Shown here in pieces: positions 1 through 8,448 of a stretch of DNA of 64,000 nt; position 1 is the stretch's first letter; each line of letters starts with the position of its first letter. The stretch lies in the NCBI GenBank assembly GCA_040882505.1, contig JBBEBE010000008.1, forward strand, positions 1 to 64,000. Direction: 5' to 3'. The notes under the pieces were generated by a model. It had not been told where the DNA came from and did not search any database. It saw only the letters and a list, made by a program, of their open reading frames with translations. Source of the DNA: JBBEBE01 sp040882505. Its GTDB lineage: Bacteria; Bacteroidota; Rhodothermia; Balneolales; Balneolaceae. Position numbers and translations under genes: made by a program.

Positions 1-51
1 AGCAATCGGCTGTTAACCGATGGGTCGTAGGTTCGAATCCTACCCGGGGAG
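1..51 (+). tRNA. tRNA-Asn (GTT), 3' part only
   Basis: The window opens inside a tRNA. The anticodon stem ATCGG/CCGAT (5-9 and 17-21) encloses a seven-base loop with anticodon GTT at 12-14, which reads Asn codons. The T arm GTAGG/CCTAC with loop TTCGAAT lies at 27-43, and the 3' acceptor strand ends near 50 with discriminator G51, the usual one for Asn. CCA is not encoded. The D arm and 5' acceptor strand lie before the window. Confidence 0.9.
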
Positions 52-80
52 CACATTCCAGTACCCGTTTATTCCCCCAA

Positions 81-117
81 GCCCTGTCAATCTCCCATCC
101 CGACAGGGCTTTTTTTT
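81..117 (+). terminator. Intrinsic terminator after tRNA-Asn
   Basis: A perfect 8-bp stem (81-88 with 102-109) with a 13-base loop is followed by eight T residues (110-117). It directly follows the tRNA and ends that transcript. Confidence 0.85.
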
Positions 118-237
118 GCCATTTTCTTCATGAAGATGGCAATGAAATGCGTAAAAGTGTTGCTCTATCGACTCTCCAGAGCTACTTTCAGACATCTTTT
201 AATCCTCGACCGTACCCTTATCCATATCTGATACCGG

Positions 238-1503
238 ATGACAAGACCTCAAAAAGAGACGCTCTGTTTTTTTGAAGATACCCTCTACCACCCCTTTAAG
301 CCGTTGGTGCTTACACGGCCACTGGATGATCTCAGGACCGGAATCTATACGGTTCGCGAGAAGTGGCTTGCCGATCTTGATCGAACCAACGCGTGTCGAA
401 AAGTGCGGCCGGAGTTAAAGGGTCTCTATGAGGATGAACATCCTGATGAGGGAAGTGTACTTTGGATCAACAGCCGATTGCTCCCCGGTCCACAGATCAT
501 CGATCATATCCACCATTTGAAAGCGGGGGAGGGGCTTCTTCAAAAAGGGTTGGTTCTGGCCATTCGAACAAATTGCAAAACGACGGCGCACTGGTTGCGT
601 CCCGAGTCGATCGTATTGAGCCCTCACGAGAATCCGTCCGGAGATCTATCGGCAAGCCGTCCAAAGGGCATTGAGTTCCTTGAAATTCATGAACCGGTAC
701 GCATGCTCAAAGAGCTCTGGGATCTCCTGGCTTTCAATTCGGCAGAGATGATTCAGGATATCCAACGTACGCCGGGATTGCGAACACTCGACTCCGATCC
801 TTCCCGGGGAATCTGGATCAGCGGGGAGCATCCAGTCTATGCAGCCGCCGATGTTCACCTGGAACCGGGCGTGACATTTGTAACCGAAGCCGGACCGATA
901 TTTCTGGGAAATGAAACCCGCATCATGTCGGGTTCGATTCTACGCGGCCCGACAGCGATTGGAGAGCATTCGACCGTTCGGATGGGCGCGAAACTCTACG
1001 AAGGAACGTCTATTGGTCCGATCTGCAAAGTCGGAGGGGAATTGGCCAATGTGATTTTTCACTCCTACTCAAACAAGGCACACGACGGTTTTGCCGGAAA
1101 TTCGATTATCGGACAGTGGTGTAATTTGGGAGCCGATACAAACACATCCAATTTGAAAAACAATTACAGTACGGTCCGATTTATTAACTGGCATACCCGC
1201 CATGCCCAAGAGACCGGTGAGCAGTTTCTCGGAACCATCATGGGAGATCATACAAAGACCGGGATCAACTCCATGCTCGCGACCGGTACCAATTGTGGTG
1301 TCTGTTGCAACCTGTTCACTCACGGATTTCCACCCAAATTGATCCCTTCGTTCAGCTGGGTCGATTCGTCCAAAGTAGTCGTGTATGACTTTGACAGAGC
1401 GGTCGATACGATGGAACGTGTAATGAAACGACGGGATGTTCCCCTTACACCTGCCTACATTGAATTGATGCGAACCATCTTCGAGAAGCGAACCGCAAGC
1501 TGA
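238..1503 (+). CDS. GlmU-like putative sugar nucleotidyl/acyl transferase (Bacteroidota type)
   Basis: A 421-residue protein. The N-terminal half resembles the nucleotidyltransferase-like domain of the Bacteroidota GlmU-related family (RPLDDLRTGIYTVREKW near residues 27-43). The C-terminal half (about 195-380) has left-handed beta-helix hexapeptide repeats with spaced G/I/V positions, as in acyltransferases such as GlmU. The family is thought to act in UDP-GlcNAc or related sugar-nucleotide synthesis in lineages lacking standard GlmU, but its chemistry is not established here. The canonical GxGTRM nucleotide-binding loop is not seen. The start ATG has only a weak ribosome binding site. It is followed by a bidirectional terminator. 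Confidence 0.8.
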   Translation: MTRPQKETLCFFEDTLYHPFKPLVLTRPLDDLRTGIYTVREKWLADLDRTNACRKVRPELKGLYEDEHPDEGSVLWINSRLLPGPQIIDHIHHLKAGEGLLQKGLVLAIRTNCKTTAHWLRPESIVLSPHENPSGDLSASRPKGIEFLEIHEPVRMLKELWDLLAFNSAEMIQDIQRTPGLRTLDSDPSRGIWISGEHPVYAAADVHLEPGVTFVTEAGPIFLGNETRIMSGSILRGPTAIGEHSTVRMGAKLYEGTSIGPICKVGGELANVIFHSYSNKAHDGFAGNSIIGQWCNLGADTNTSNLKNNYSTVRFINWHTRHAQETGEQFLGTIMGDHTKTGINSMLATGTNCGVCCNLFTHGFPPKLIPSFSWVDSSKVVVYDFDRAVDTMERVMKRRDVPLTPAYIELMRTIFEKRTAS

Positions 1504-1528
1504 TCTTCGACAAAGGATTCTGTGAATC

Positions 1529-1580
1529 AAAAAAAGCCGACCCGATGACCCGATTGTCGTGGGATCGAGGCGGCTTTTTT
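1529..1580. terminator. Bidirectional terminator between convergent genes
   Basis: An A6-GCCG run (1530-1539) pairs with CGGC-T6 (1571-1580). The A and T tracts let it work on both strands, and it sits exactly between the convergent GlmU-like and histone-like genes. Confidence 0.75.
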
Positions 1581-1594
1581 CTGTAAAGCGGTGA

Positions 1595-1771
1595 TCAAGA
1601 GTTGTTTTTGATATCCTGAATTTCGAGTCGGATCTCCTGGGCTCTCTTCTTGATCTCCTGAAGAGTTTTTCGAGCACGAGTTCCAGCAGCGTTGTTCCCT
1701 TTCTCGTAAAACTTTACAAGGTCGGGCTCCAGCTCTGCAATTAGCTCCTGCATCTGTTCTTTTCTGCTCAT
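1595..1771 (-). CDS. Histone H1-like (Hc1-type) small DNA-binding protein
   Basis: A 58-residue basic, helical protein, shorter than many gene-calling cut-offs. It matches the conserved pattern of Bacteroidota Hc1-type proteins: a start MSRKEQMQELI, then FYEKGN.AAGTRARK, then LQ(E/D)IKK.AQEIR.EIQ. Such proteins are small abundant chromatin-associated factors; the role here is inferred from the family. An AGGAGA ribosome binding site lies 6-7 bases before the ATG at 1771. It is monocistronic and ends at a terminator shared with the convergent GlmU-like gene. Confidence 0.85.
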   Translation of the reverse strand: MSRKEQMQELIAELEPDLVKFYEKGNNAAGTRARKTLQEIKKRAQEIRLEIQDIKNNS

Positions 1772-1895
1772 AATGGGTCTCCTGTAGTGATGGTTCTCGG
1801 TTGGTCAGGTCGGAATTTCACATCCAAAGCGCCTGATTCATACGTGAACTGCCTCGCTGACAGTAGGCGGAAACTATCCAAACATCTCTATCGTG

Positions 1896-2561
1896 TCAAG
1901 TTGCGGCAGAAGAGGATGGGCGAATGAGAACGGAATCGGGTCGAAGCGAGGTAAACTGACGGGCTGTTGTCAATTGAACGGCAATCGACATGGAATGAAA
2001 TCCATCCGGAATTTCTTCCCGATTGAGGACGTGACCGTTTGGATGTTGCGAGGTCTCTTCCGGCTCCTTGTCGGTTAAAATTTCGCGATCATCGGATGTG
2101 TGGAAAATGTAGATTCGTTGGATGGAGAGCTGTCGACTAATGGCTGTAGCAAGATCGGGAAGAGGAATCGAGGTCCGCTCTCCCGAGTCACTTTCACCCA
2201 GAGCAGAGAGTACCAGATGAGGAGTGTCGGGCAGATTCTGTAGCTGCGCAGTGTCCAATCGAATCTCGCCGTTCTTCGAGTCCTGTTTGACAAGCCCTCG
2301 CTGATGGCCGTTCAAACCAATGGCCGAGACACCATGATCGGCCAATAGAGCAATGAGTCGGTGGTTCAGGTCACGCATAGCTCGTATACGGGCCTCTTCA
2401 CGCATGACACCGGTCTGAAGAAGTCGTTCTGTGTAGGCACTGTCTCCGTGAATCAGAAGCCCTCGCTCTTCTCCCCGAGTGGCCAGTGCATTCGCCAAAG
2501 AGGCGAGAAAGAGTCCGTTGTCCAGGTGGTCGTAATCCAGAATGGCGATATAGTCAATCAT
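1896..2561 (-). CDS. Degenerate amino-acid-kinase (acetylglutamate-kinase-like) protein
   Basis: 221 residues starting MIDYIAILDYDHLDN. The middle follows the acetylglutamate kinase pattern: an LLIHGDSAYTERLL block where ArgB has VHGGGPVIQRLL, then LNHRLIALL..HGVSAIGLNG where ArgB has LxRRGVQAVGLSGK, and a late DLATAISRQL..RIYIFHTSD block matching the ArgB segment before VTDVDG. The N-terminal KxGG phosphate loop and the second glycine of the HGGG motif are missing, so catalysis as a normal kinase is doubtful. A true ArgB lies elsewhere in the window. Its start is 8 bases after the stop of the penicillin acylase, so the two are probably co-transcribed. A longer reading frame upstream overlaps the acylase and is not used. 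Confidence 0.6.
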   Translation of the reverse strand: MIDYIAILDYDHLDNGLFLASLANALATRGEERGLLIHGDSAYTERLLQTGVMREEARIRAMRDLNHRLIALLADHGVSAIGLNGHQRGLVKQDSKNGEIRLDTAQLQNLPDTPHLVLSALGESDSGERTSIPLPDLATAISRQLSIQRIYIFHTSDDREILTDKEPEETSQHPNGHVLNREEIPDGFHSMSIAVQLTTARQFTSLRPDSVLIRPSSSAAT

Positions 2562-2569
2562 TTTTGGGT

Positions 2570-5032
2570 CTACTCTTCGGATGGAAAGAATCGATTCGTG
2601 GTATAACTCACTTCTCGGAAAAAGGTACTGTCTTGAACCATGTGCCGGTAATTGCCCTGTAACCAGAGATCTGTCTGGTCTCCATAAAACTCGGAGAATG
2701 GATTGCCCGACTGACCTGTCGGAAGGACAGCGTAACTTCGGCCGATATTCGAAAGGTCTACGACGCGACGAATCGCCGGGCCCAAGTCGGTCTCGAAGGG
2801 TCGGGACCATTGGTACTGAGCCTTGTTGACACTCATGGCGTGGCCGTGCACCGGAAACGGCCCGCGAGTCATTAGGTTGGTAACGATCATCTCCAGGAGT
2901 CGGGGGGCATCTCCACGGCGAACCAGATCGCCGAACAGTGGTGGATAGAGTGTCAACCGGTGAACCTGCTCCCATCTCCAGTCGATCGGTTCGGGTCCAA
3001 CCTCCTCTCGCAACCAGTCCAATGCATCGCTCATCGATTCCCGGATCAATCGTTCACGCGCCTGGGAATCTCCAAAACGAGTCTGGCCAAAGAGAAATTG
3101 GTCCGGATCCAAAAAACGTTTCAACGTTCGTGAGGGCAGATTCTGCGTACGAACAAATATGGCGTAGATCTCTGGCTCCATCCATTCACCAAACAAGGCA
3201 TCGCCAAGCTGGAGAAGAAATACATCGAGCAGTGTGGCAGCTGTAGATTCCGGTCGGAAGTGGTAGTCCCAATTCTCCAGGTACGGAAGAATCCTGTCAA
3301 ACTCCGGATGTTCCTGCAGCCCGGATCGCAGAACGGGAACAATCTGTTCAATGACCTCTTGGGCAAACGGGGAGAATGTGTCGAACTGAAGTGTCTGCAT
3401 CGATTCGACGGTGTGGGTCGAGTCCCGTTCGAGCCACTGTTCGATCCGCTCGGTGCGTGACGGGGGTTCCCAAAATGTACCGATATACCACGGGTACGTC
3501 TCGTCGTGTAATTTCTGATTGGCATTGGCTGCATATCCCTTCTCCGGATTGACGATGGAAGGCAGCTCGTCGAATGGAATCCATCCTTGCCAATCGGCGC
3601 CCGGATCCCATCCGGGTCGATAGAGGACCGGATTTCCGTTGCGAATTGGAAGCCCGGCTGCACTGAAAATAGCAATATTCCCGTCGCGGTCGGCATAGGC
3701 AATGTTCTGTCCGGGGGACCGGAATCCGGAGAGGGCTTCGCGGAACGTCTCCATGGACGTTCCCCAGTTCAGGTCCAAAAAGACTTCCAGCTCTTGACTC
3801 ACTTCGTGACCGGTCCACTTCATGGAGAGAAGGTGATCATCCGTGAGGGCTTGTTCGGGATAGATGTCATTGATGATGGGCCCGTGTCGCGTCCAGCGTG
3901 AGGTGAAAAGATGATCATCTTCTCCCTTGACCCGAAGTACGTGGTGTTTGCGAATGACGTCTTCATAGAGGGGTTCGATGGATGTCGTGTCTGCAAGAAC
4001 ACGGCTCGAATCCTCTGGATGGAGACGCTCCAGAAAGAAGTCGGTATCATCGGCCATCATATTGGTCAGTGACCAGGCATAGTGGTCGTTCTGACCCAGG
4101 ACAACAACGGGAGCGCCGGCCAGGGTTGCACCCGAAAGGTTTCGCCCATTCAGTGAGAGGTGGACCTCGTACCAGTTCCCGGGAATGGAGAGTGCCATGT
4201 GAGGATCACCTGCCAGGATGGGAGCACCGGTGGCACTCTTGTCGGCCGACACGACCCACGCATTACTCCCAACCCCTGCCCCCGAAAGTTCCAACAGATC
4301 CCGTCGCTTCAACTCCTGCCGCAACATCTCCACACCGGTGTCTGCCGCCCCGCTCAATACGGCGTCCGGTACCCCCGACATCATCACCGGATCCTGAGGA
4401 TTCCATTCAGGGATCAGATCCTGAACAATGGAGGCTGGCAGATTCTGCGAGAGATAACCGAGTGCCATCTCACTCCACCAACTCACATTCATCTCCCATG
4501 CCATCAGGCGAGCCATTGCGTGGGCATTGACCGGTGACCAGCGTATCGGTTTCAAGCCGGTCAGGGCAAATTCGACAGGCAGATCCTTCGGATGGTCATC
4601 GATCCACTCATTCACACCGGCAGCATAGGATTCCAGTATGCGCGTGACGTCCGGAGATGCAGCCTCGTGCATCTTTTGGGCCAATTCGTGGAAGCCGAGC
4701 GTGCGATGGTAGCGATCGAGCGGAATCAGGTCTGCTCCGAAAAATTCAGCAAACCGACCCTGCGCAACCAGCTGAGACAGAGTCATTTGCCAAATCCGCT
4801 CCTGGGCATGCAGGTAGCCGAGTGTTCGGTAGAGATCGTCCCTGTTTCGGGCATATATGTGGGGAACACCGAACGAATCCCAGTGGACATCTACCTGCTC
4901 GTGCAGACCGTCCATGGCAAGATCGTCCTCATAGTCCGGCAGGGGACGGTAAAAGGTCCAGTAGAGCCCCAGCAGAAGAAATGTGCCGAGTGTGACGATC
5001 AGAAAGAGAAAACCGCGAAAGAGTCGATTCAT
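2570..5032 (-). CDS. Penicillin acylase family protein (Ntn hydrolase)
   Basis: 820 residues from ATG 5032; an upstream in-frame TTG at 5092 would add 20 residues but is less likely. A single hydrophobic segment (about residues 5-27) acts as signal anchor. Next come the conserved N-terminal acylase block (D..GVPHIYA, LGYLHAQERIWQM) and the autoprocessing site Gly-Ser in GVGSNAWVVS, with Ser about residue 256 as the expected N-terminal nucleophile of the beta chain. The GDPHMAL and PGQNIAYADRDGNI blocks of this family are intact. The family cleaves amide bonds of acylated compounds, e.g. acyl-homoserine lactones or beta-lactams; substrate unknown here. It is followed by the kinase-like gene. 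Confidence 0.9.
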   Translation of the reverse strand: MNRLFRGFLFLIVTLGTFLLLGLYWTFYRPLPDYEDDLAMDGLHEQVDVHWDSFGVPHIYARNRDDLYRTLGYLHAQERIWQMTLSQLVAQGRFAEFFGADLIPLDRYHRTLGFHELAQKMHEAASPDVTRILESYAAGVNEWIDDHPKDLPVEFALTGLKPIRWSPVNAHAMARLMAWEMNVSWWSEMALGYLSQNLPASIVQDLIPEWNPQDPVMMSGVPDAVLSGAADTGVEMLRQELKRRDLLELSGAGVGSNAWVVSADKSATGAPILAGDPHMALSIPGNWYEVHLSLNGRNLSGATLAGAPVVVLGQNDHYAWSLTNMMADDTDFFLERLHPEDSSRVLADTTSIEPLYEDVIRKHHVLRVKGEDDHLFTSRWTRHGPIINDIYPEQALTDDHLLSMKWTGHEVSQELEVFLDLNWGTSMETFREALSGFRSPGQNIAYADRDGNIAIFSAAGLPIRNGNPVLYRPGWDPGADWQGWIPFDELPSIVNPEKGYAANANQKLHDETYPWYIGTFWEPPSRTERIEQWLERDSTHTVESMQTLQFDTFSPFAQEVIEQIVPVLRSGLQEHPEFDRILPYLENWDYHFRPESTAATLLDVFLLQLGDALFGEWMEPEIYAIFVRTQNLPSRTLKRFLDPDQFLFGQTRFGDSQARERLIRESMSDALDWLREEVGPEPIDWRWEQVHRLTLYPPLFGDLVRRGDAPRLLEMIVTNLMTRGPFPVHGHAMSVNKAQYQWSRPFETDLGPAIRRVVDLSNIGRSYAVLPTGQSGNPFSEFYGDQTDLWLQGNYRHMVQDSTFFREVSYTTNRFFPSEE

Positions 5033-5106
5033 GGAGACGGAGATCGGTTCGGCCCGGAACCCGTCGGATCCGACAGGTCTGAGGGGCTCCAACTTATCAC
5101 TTTTTT

Positions 5107-5140
5107 TCGCTGAGAAACAGTCTGCAAACGGCTATCTTGA
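5107..5140 (+). promoter_or_regulatory. Candidate Bacteroidota-type promoter for the hisN-like operon
   Basis: TATCTTGA at 5133-5140 fits the TAnnTTTG-like -7 element of Bacteroidota promoters, lying about 47 bases before the hisN-like ATG and preceded by a T-rich stretch at the expected -33 distance. The -33 match is weak. Confidence 0.3.
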
Positions 5141-5186
5141 GGCATTCGTGAAGATCACCGTGAACTGTCGACAGACGTTGGAAACC

Positions 5187-5984
5187 ATGCAGACCAGTGA
5201 AAAGAAGGAGCTGCTCACCGCAGCCAGAGAGATTGCCAGAGAGGGAGGGGATTGTACCCTTGATTACTTCAAACAGCGATTTGACCTGGAGTACAAAAAC
5301 GACGATTCTCCGGTAACCAATGCCGACCGGGAGGCCGAAAGCACCATACGAAAGGCGATTGAGGCCCGTTATCCGGATCATGGAATCATTGGAGAGGAGT
5401 ATGGAACCGACGGGGAGGATCGGGACGTGGTCTGGATTGTGGACCCGATTGACGGAACCCAGTCATTTATTCACGGAGTCCCTTTTTATACAACGCTCAT
5501 CGGAGTCGTGGTGAAGGGTGAGCCGGTGGTCGGGATCATCTACGCCCCTGCACTTGGTGAACTCTTGGAAGGCGCGGTCGGTCTGGGTGCGCGGCTCAAT
5601 GGCGAGCCGTGTCGGGTACGTGAATGCAGAGACTTGTCGAAGGCAACGATTCTTACAACCGATCAGAAAAACATCACGAAGTACGGTTTTGATACTCCGT
5701 TTCAGGAACTTCTCCAGCGTTCCCGCCTACACAGAACATGGGGGGATGCCTACGGTCACTTGATGGTGGCGACCGGTCGGGCCGATTTGATGTTCGACCC
5801 GGTTCTCCATATTTGGGATGCTGCGGCACTGCTTCCGGTGATCCGTGAAGCGGGCGGCAGTTTTACAGATGTTCACGGGGTGGAAACCATCGAGACCGGG
5901 AATGGAATCTCCTGCTCTCCGGGACTGAAAGAGGAGTGGATGAGCCTGTTCAACAAGCCGAATGAAGAAGGAGTGAATAGATGA
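5187..5984 (+). CDS. hisN: Histidinol-phosphatase, inositol monophosphatase family (HisN type)
   Basis: 265 residues from ATG 5187. Metal-binding signatures of the Mg-dependent IMPase superfamily are intact: VTNADREAE, GEEYG, WIVDPIDGTQSF and, near the C-terminus, HIWDAAALLPVIREAGG. The RTWGDAYGHLMVATGRAD stretch and the overall length match the HisN-type histidinol-phosphatase branch, which dephosphorylates L-histidinol phosphate in histidine synthesis; a broader phosphatase role cannot be excluded. A longer in-frame extension overlaps the divergent acylase gene and is rejected. Its stop overlaps the start of the following gene (ATGA), which suggests translational coupling. Confidence 0.8.
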   Translation: MQTSEKKELLTAAREIAREGGDCTLDYFKQRFDLEYKNDDSPVTNADREAESTIRKAIEARYPDHGIIGEEYGTDGEDRDVVWIVDPIDGTQSFIHGVPFYTTLIGVVVKGEPVVGIIYAPALGELLEGAVGLGARLNGEPCRVRECRDLSKATILTTDQKNITKYGFDTPFQELLQRSRLHRTWGDAYGHLMVATGRADLMFDPVLHIWDAAALLPVIREAGGSFTDVHGVETIETGNGISCSPGLKEEWMSLFNKPNEEGVNR

Positions 5985-8377
5985 TGAGGTCCGAATTTCG
6001 AAGAGACTCTGCAGGAAACATGACAGTGATCCTCATGCTGGTCATGATCGGATGGCTCTGCAATCCCGTACAGATGCGTGCTCAGGGATTGAATGCCGAA
6101 GAACCCGATAGTACCCACCGTTCGGCATTTCAGGATGGAGACTATAGTGAGTATCCACAAATCGATGCAGATTATCACCACTTGGAATTGGTGCTGGAGT
6201 GGCTGCAGGGGAATCAACTGGACGGTTCGGCCCGGTATACGCTCCGCCTCATGCGACCGGGGGTTCGGGAGATCCGGCTGCAGGCCAATCGAATGGATAT
6301 TTCGACGGTTCAATGGAACGGTGCGTCGGTCGATTGGAATGTTTCCGGAGAGGAGCTTGTCATTCGTCTCCCGGAAGGGGCCGAGGCCGACCGGGATCAT
6401 CGGTTGCGGATCGATTATGTGGCCGACCCACTCTTTGGTATGCATCGAAGTGCACAGGGAACTCGATGGAGTTCCGGTTTGCCCGGGGCCCATTCCCATT
6501 GGTTGCCGGTTTGGGATCATCCCCGAAACCGGTTTTCGATGGAGGTCGATTTTCGGATCCCGGTCACCCATCAAGCGCTGTTTACCGGTACGCGAGCGGG
6601 CGAGAGTGTGAATGAACAGTACAAAGAAGTACGGTACTACACAGAAGGGGAACGGGCTGTACCGACACTCCGGTTTGCCATCGGCGAATTTGACACGTTC
6701 GACCTGACAGCCGGGCGGTACCGGATCGAGCTCTTTGCCGAACCGGAACAACTTGAAGGAGAGCAGGCAACGGAATGGCTCATGCAGGCGCGCATGCAGT
6801 TGGAGTCCATGACACAGCGACTTCAAAATCATCTGTCCCACCGGACACTTACGTTTCTCTATCTGGAAGAGGATATGTGGGAATTGAATCCATGGGGGAG
6901 CGGGTTCAATTTGCTCTTTGCAGAACGTGGGAACATGGTATCACAGATCCAGCGTGCAATTGCTGCCCAATGGTTTGGAGTGGGAAGAATTGCAGAACGA
7001 TGGGAGGATACCGAGGCCGTTCACTTGCTGCGTGAGTGGCTTGTGATGAATCTGGAAGAGGCTCCTGAATCACCTTATCCAGACATTCCGGAAATGGACC
7101 TGCAAGAGACGGTATACCGTTCGTATGCACCCTCCAGAATGGGTTCGTGGGGAGAATGGCTTGCAACCGAAGAGGGGGCCGTCCTGCGAGAAAAACTTTC
7201 CGGCGATATTGACGCATGGTTCCTCTCCCTTCCGACACTCCTGCGATGGAGAGATTTTTCTGACTGGATCTATGAACAGAGTGGACGGGCAATGTTGAAC
7301 CCTCCCGTTCAATCCGTTTCGGGTGAGAGCGATGTGGATGAAGAGGTTCGGCCCGACACGCTGGTGGTCGGGGTGCCGGACGGGGATCTCTCCGAAACCG
7401 TGACGCTTCAGGTTCGGCGAAGCGGGGACCAGGTCGACGAAGCGATAAACGGAAGGGTTCGAGTGATCCATCTTCAGGGCGAGGAGACTCACGAGGTCAC
7501 GTTTCGGCGTGCAGAGCAAGAGATTGTGGTTCCCGGTGCCAGGGGTGTCGAGAATGTGATCGTTGACCTGGACGGGGATATTCCGGTCGAGCTTCGAATG
7601 GAGAAGCCGGTTTCGTTTTGGCTCTATCAATTACGTGAGGGAGATGTCGATGCACGGGAAGAGGCGGCACTCGGATTGTCGGACCATCGCGACAATCCCG
7701 ATCTGCAACTGGCCTTGACGGACCGAATCGAATCCGAAGAAGATCCGGATGTTCGGGCGGCCATGCTGCGAACACTCGGGGATGTGACTCGGGGTGCAAG
7801 CGGAACCGATCAGATCTTTCGCAACCGGTTTACACTGGACGAGCAGGAATCCATCCAACTCGCCTTGGTCTACGCGATGGGATATTATGAAGGGAACAGT
7901 GACGTGATCACACTGCTGCGTCGAATCGTGGTTTCCGATGTACCGGTTTCCGTCAAACGCGAGGCGATACACTCGTTGGACAAGGTTCGGGGAGGGACCT
8001 CATTTGCCGAACTGAGTCGTGCACTTTTTGCAAATGAAGCATCGGAACCGGTGCTGACTGAATTGTTGACGATGGTCGCTCGGGACAGTACCGCCGAAGC
8101 CATTGAGCGGGCCGAACCGTTTCTGCAACCGTCGAATCCCTACAGTATACGGAGGTCGGTGCTGGATGTCCTCTTGGAAACCGATGATTCGGAGGAGCAA
8201 TGGCTGAGACGTCTCGAGCAGTGGGGGGCGGATCTGGACCCTCGCATTCGTTACCATCTGATCGAGGGAGTGGAGGTTTTGTCGGAGACGGATCGAGAGC
8301 AGTGGCTGCAGGATCGGCTCATCGAAGAAGATGATGTACGGATCCGTTACCGATTGCAGGAGTTGACCGGATCTTGA
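5981..8377 (+). CDS. Secreted M1-aminopeptidase-like pseudoenzyme with C-terminal HEAT-like repeats
   Basis: 798 residues with a signal peptide (hydrophobic about 13-31, cleavage after MRAQ). Residues about 60-245 look like the beta-sandwich N-terminal domain of M1 aminopeptidases. The catalytic region follows, but the zinc motif HExxHQWFG reads RAIAAQWFG at about 325-333: both zinc histidines and the catalytic glutamate are gone while QWFG remains. The exopeptidase GxMEN motif is not visible. Residues about 545-798 form alpha-helical repeats rich in D/E (HEAT-like), as in the ERAP-type tail. It therefore looks like a non-catalytic periplasmic or surface scaffold or binding protein. It overlaps hisN by 4 bases, with a GAAGGAG ribosome binding site. 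Confidence 0.65.
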   Translation: MMRSEFRRDSAGNMTVILMLVMIGWLCNPVQMRAQGLNAEEPDSTHRSAFQDGDYSEYPQIDADYHHLELVLEWLQGNQLDGSARYTLRLMRPGVREIRLQANRMDISTVQWNGASVDWNVSGEELVIRLPEGAEADRDHRLRIDYVADPLFGMHRSAQGTRWSSGLPGAHSHWLPVWDHPRNRFSMEVDFRIPVTHQALFTGTRAGESVNEQYKEVRYYTEGERAVPTLRFAIGEFDTFDLTAGRYRIELFAEPEQLEGEQATEWLMQARMQLESMTQRLQNHLSHRTLTFLYLEEDMWELNPWGSGFNLLFAERGNMVSQIQRAIAAQWFGVGRIAERWEDTEAVHLLREWLVMNLEEAPESPYPDIPEMDLQETVYRSYAPSRMGSWGEWLATEEGAVLREKLSGDIDAWFLSLPTLLRWRDFSDWIYEQSGRAMLNPPVQSVSGESDVDEEVRPDTLVVGVPDGDLSETVTLQVRRSGDQVDEAINGRVRVIHLQGEETHEVTFRRAEQEIVVPGARGVENVIVDLDGDIPVELRMEKPVSFWLYQLREGDVDAREEAALGLSDHRDNPDLQLALTDRIESEEDPDVRAAMLRTLGDVTRGASGTDQIFRNRFTLDEQESIQLALVYAMGYYEGNSDVITLLRRIVVSDVPVSVKREAIHSLDKVRGGTSFAELSRALFANEASEPVLTELLTMVARDSTAEAIERAEPFLQPSNPYSIRRSVLDVLLETDDSEEQWLRRLEQWGADLDPRIRYHLIEGVEVLSETDREQWLQDRLIEEDDVRIRYRLQELTGS

Positions 8378-8384
8378 CCAGGCA

Positions 8385-8422
8385 TAAAAAAGCCCGGTGG
8401 TCGCCATGCGTCCACCGGGCTT
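8385..8422 (-). terminator. Intrinsic terminator of sucD
   Basis: An 11-bp perfect stem (8390-8400 with 8412-8422) with an 11-base loop. The U tract lies on the minus strand (A run 8385-8390), so it terminates sucD; on the plus strand it could still slow the upstream operon. Confidence 0.8.
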
Positions 8423-8448
8423 GAAAAACGTCTCGGAAAGAGAATCTG

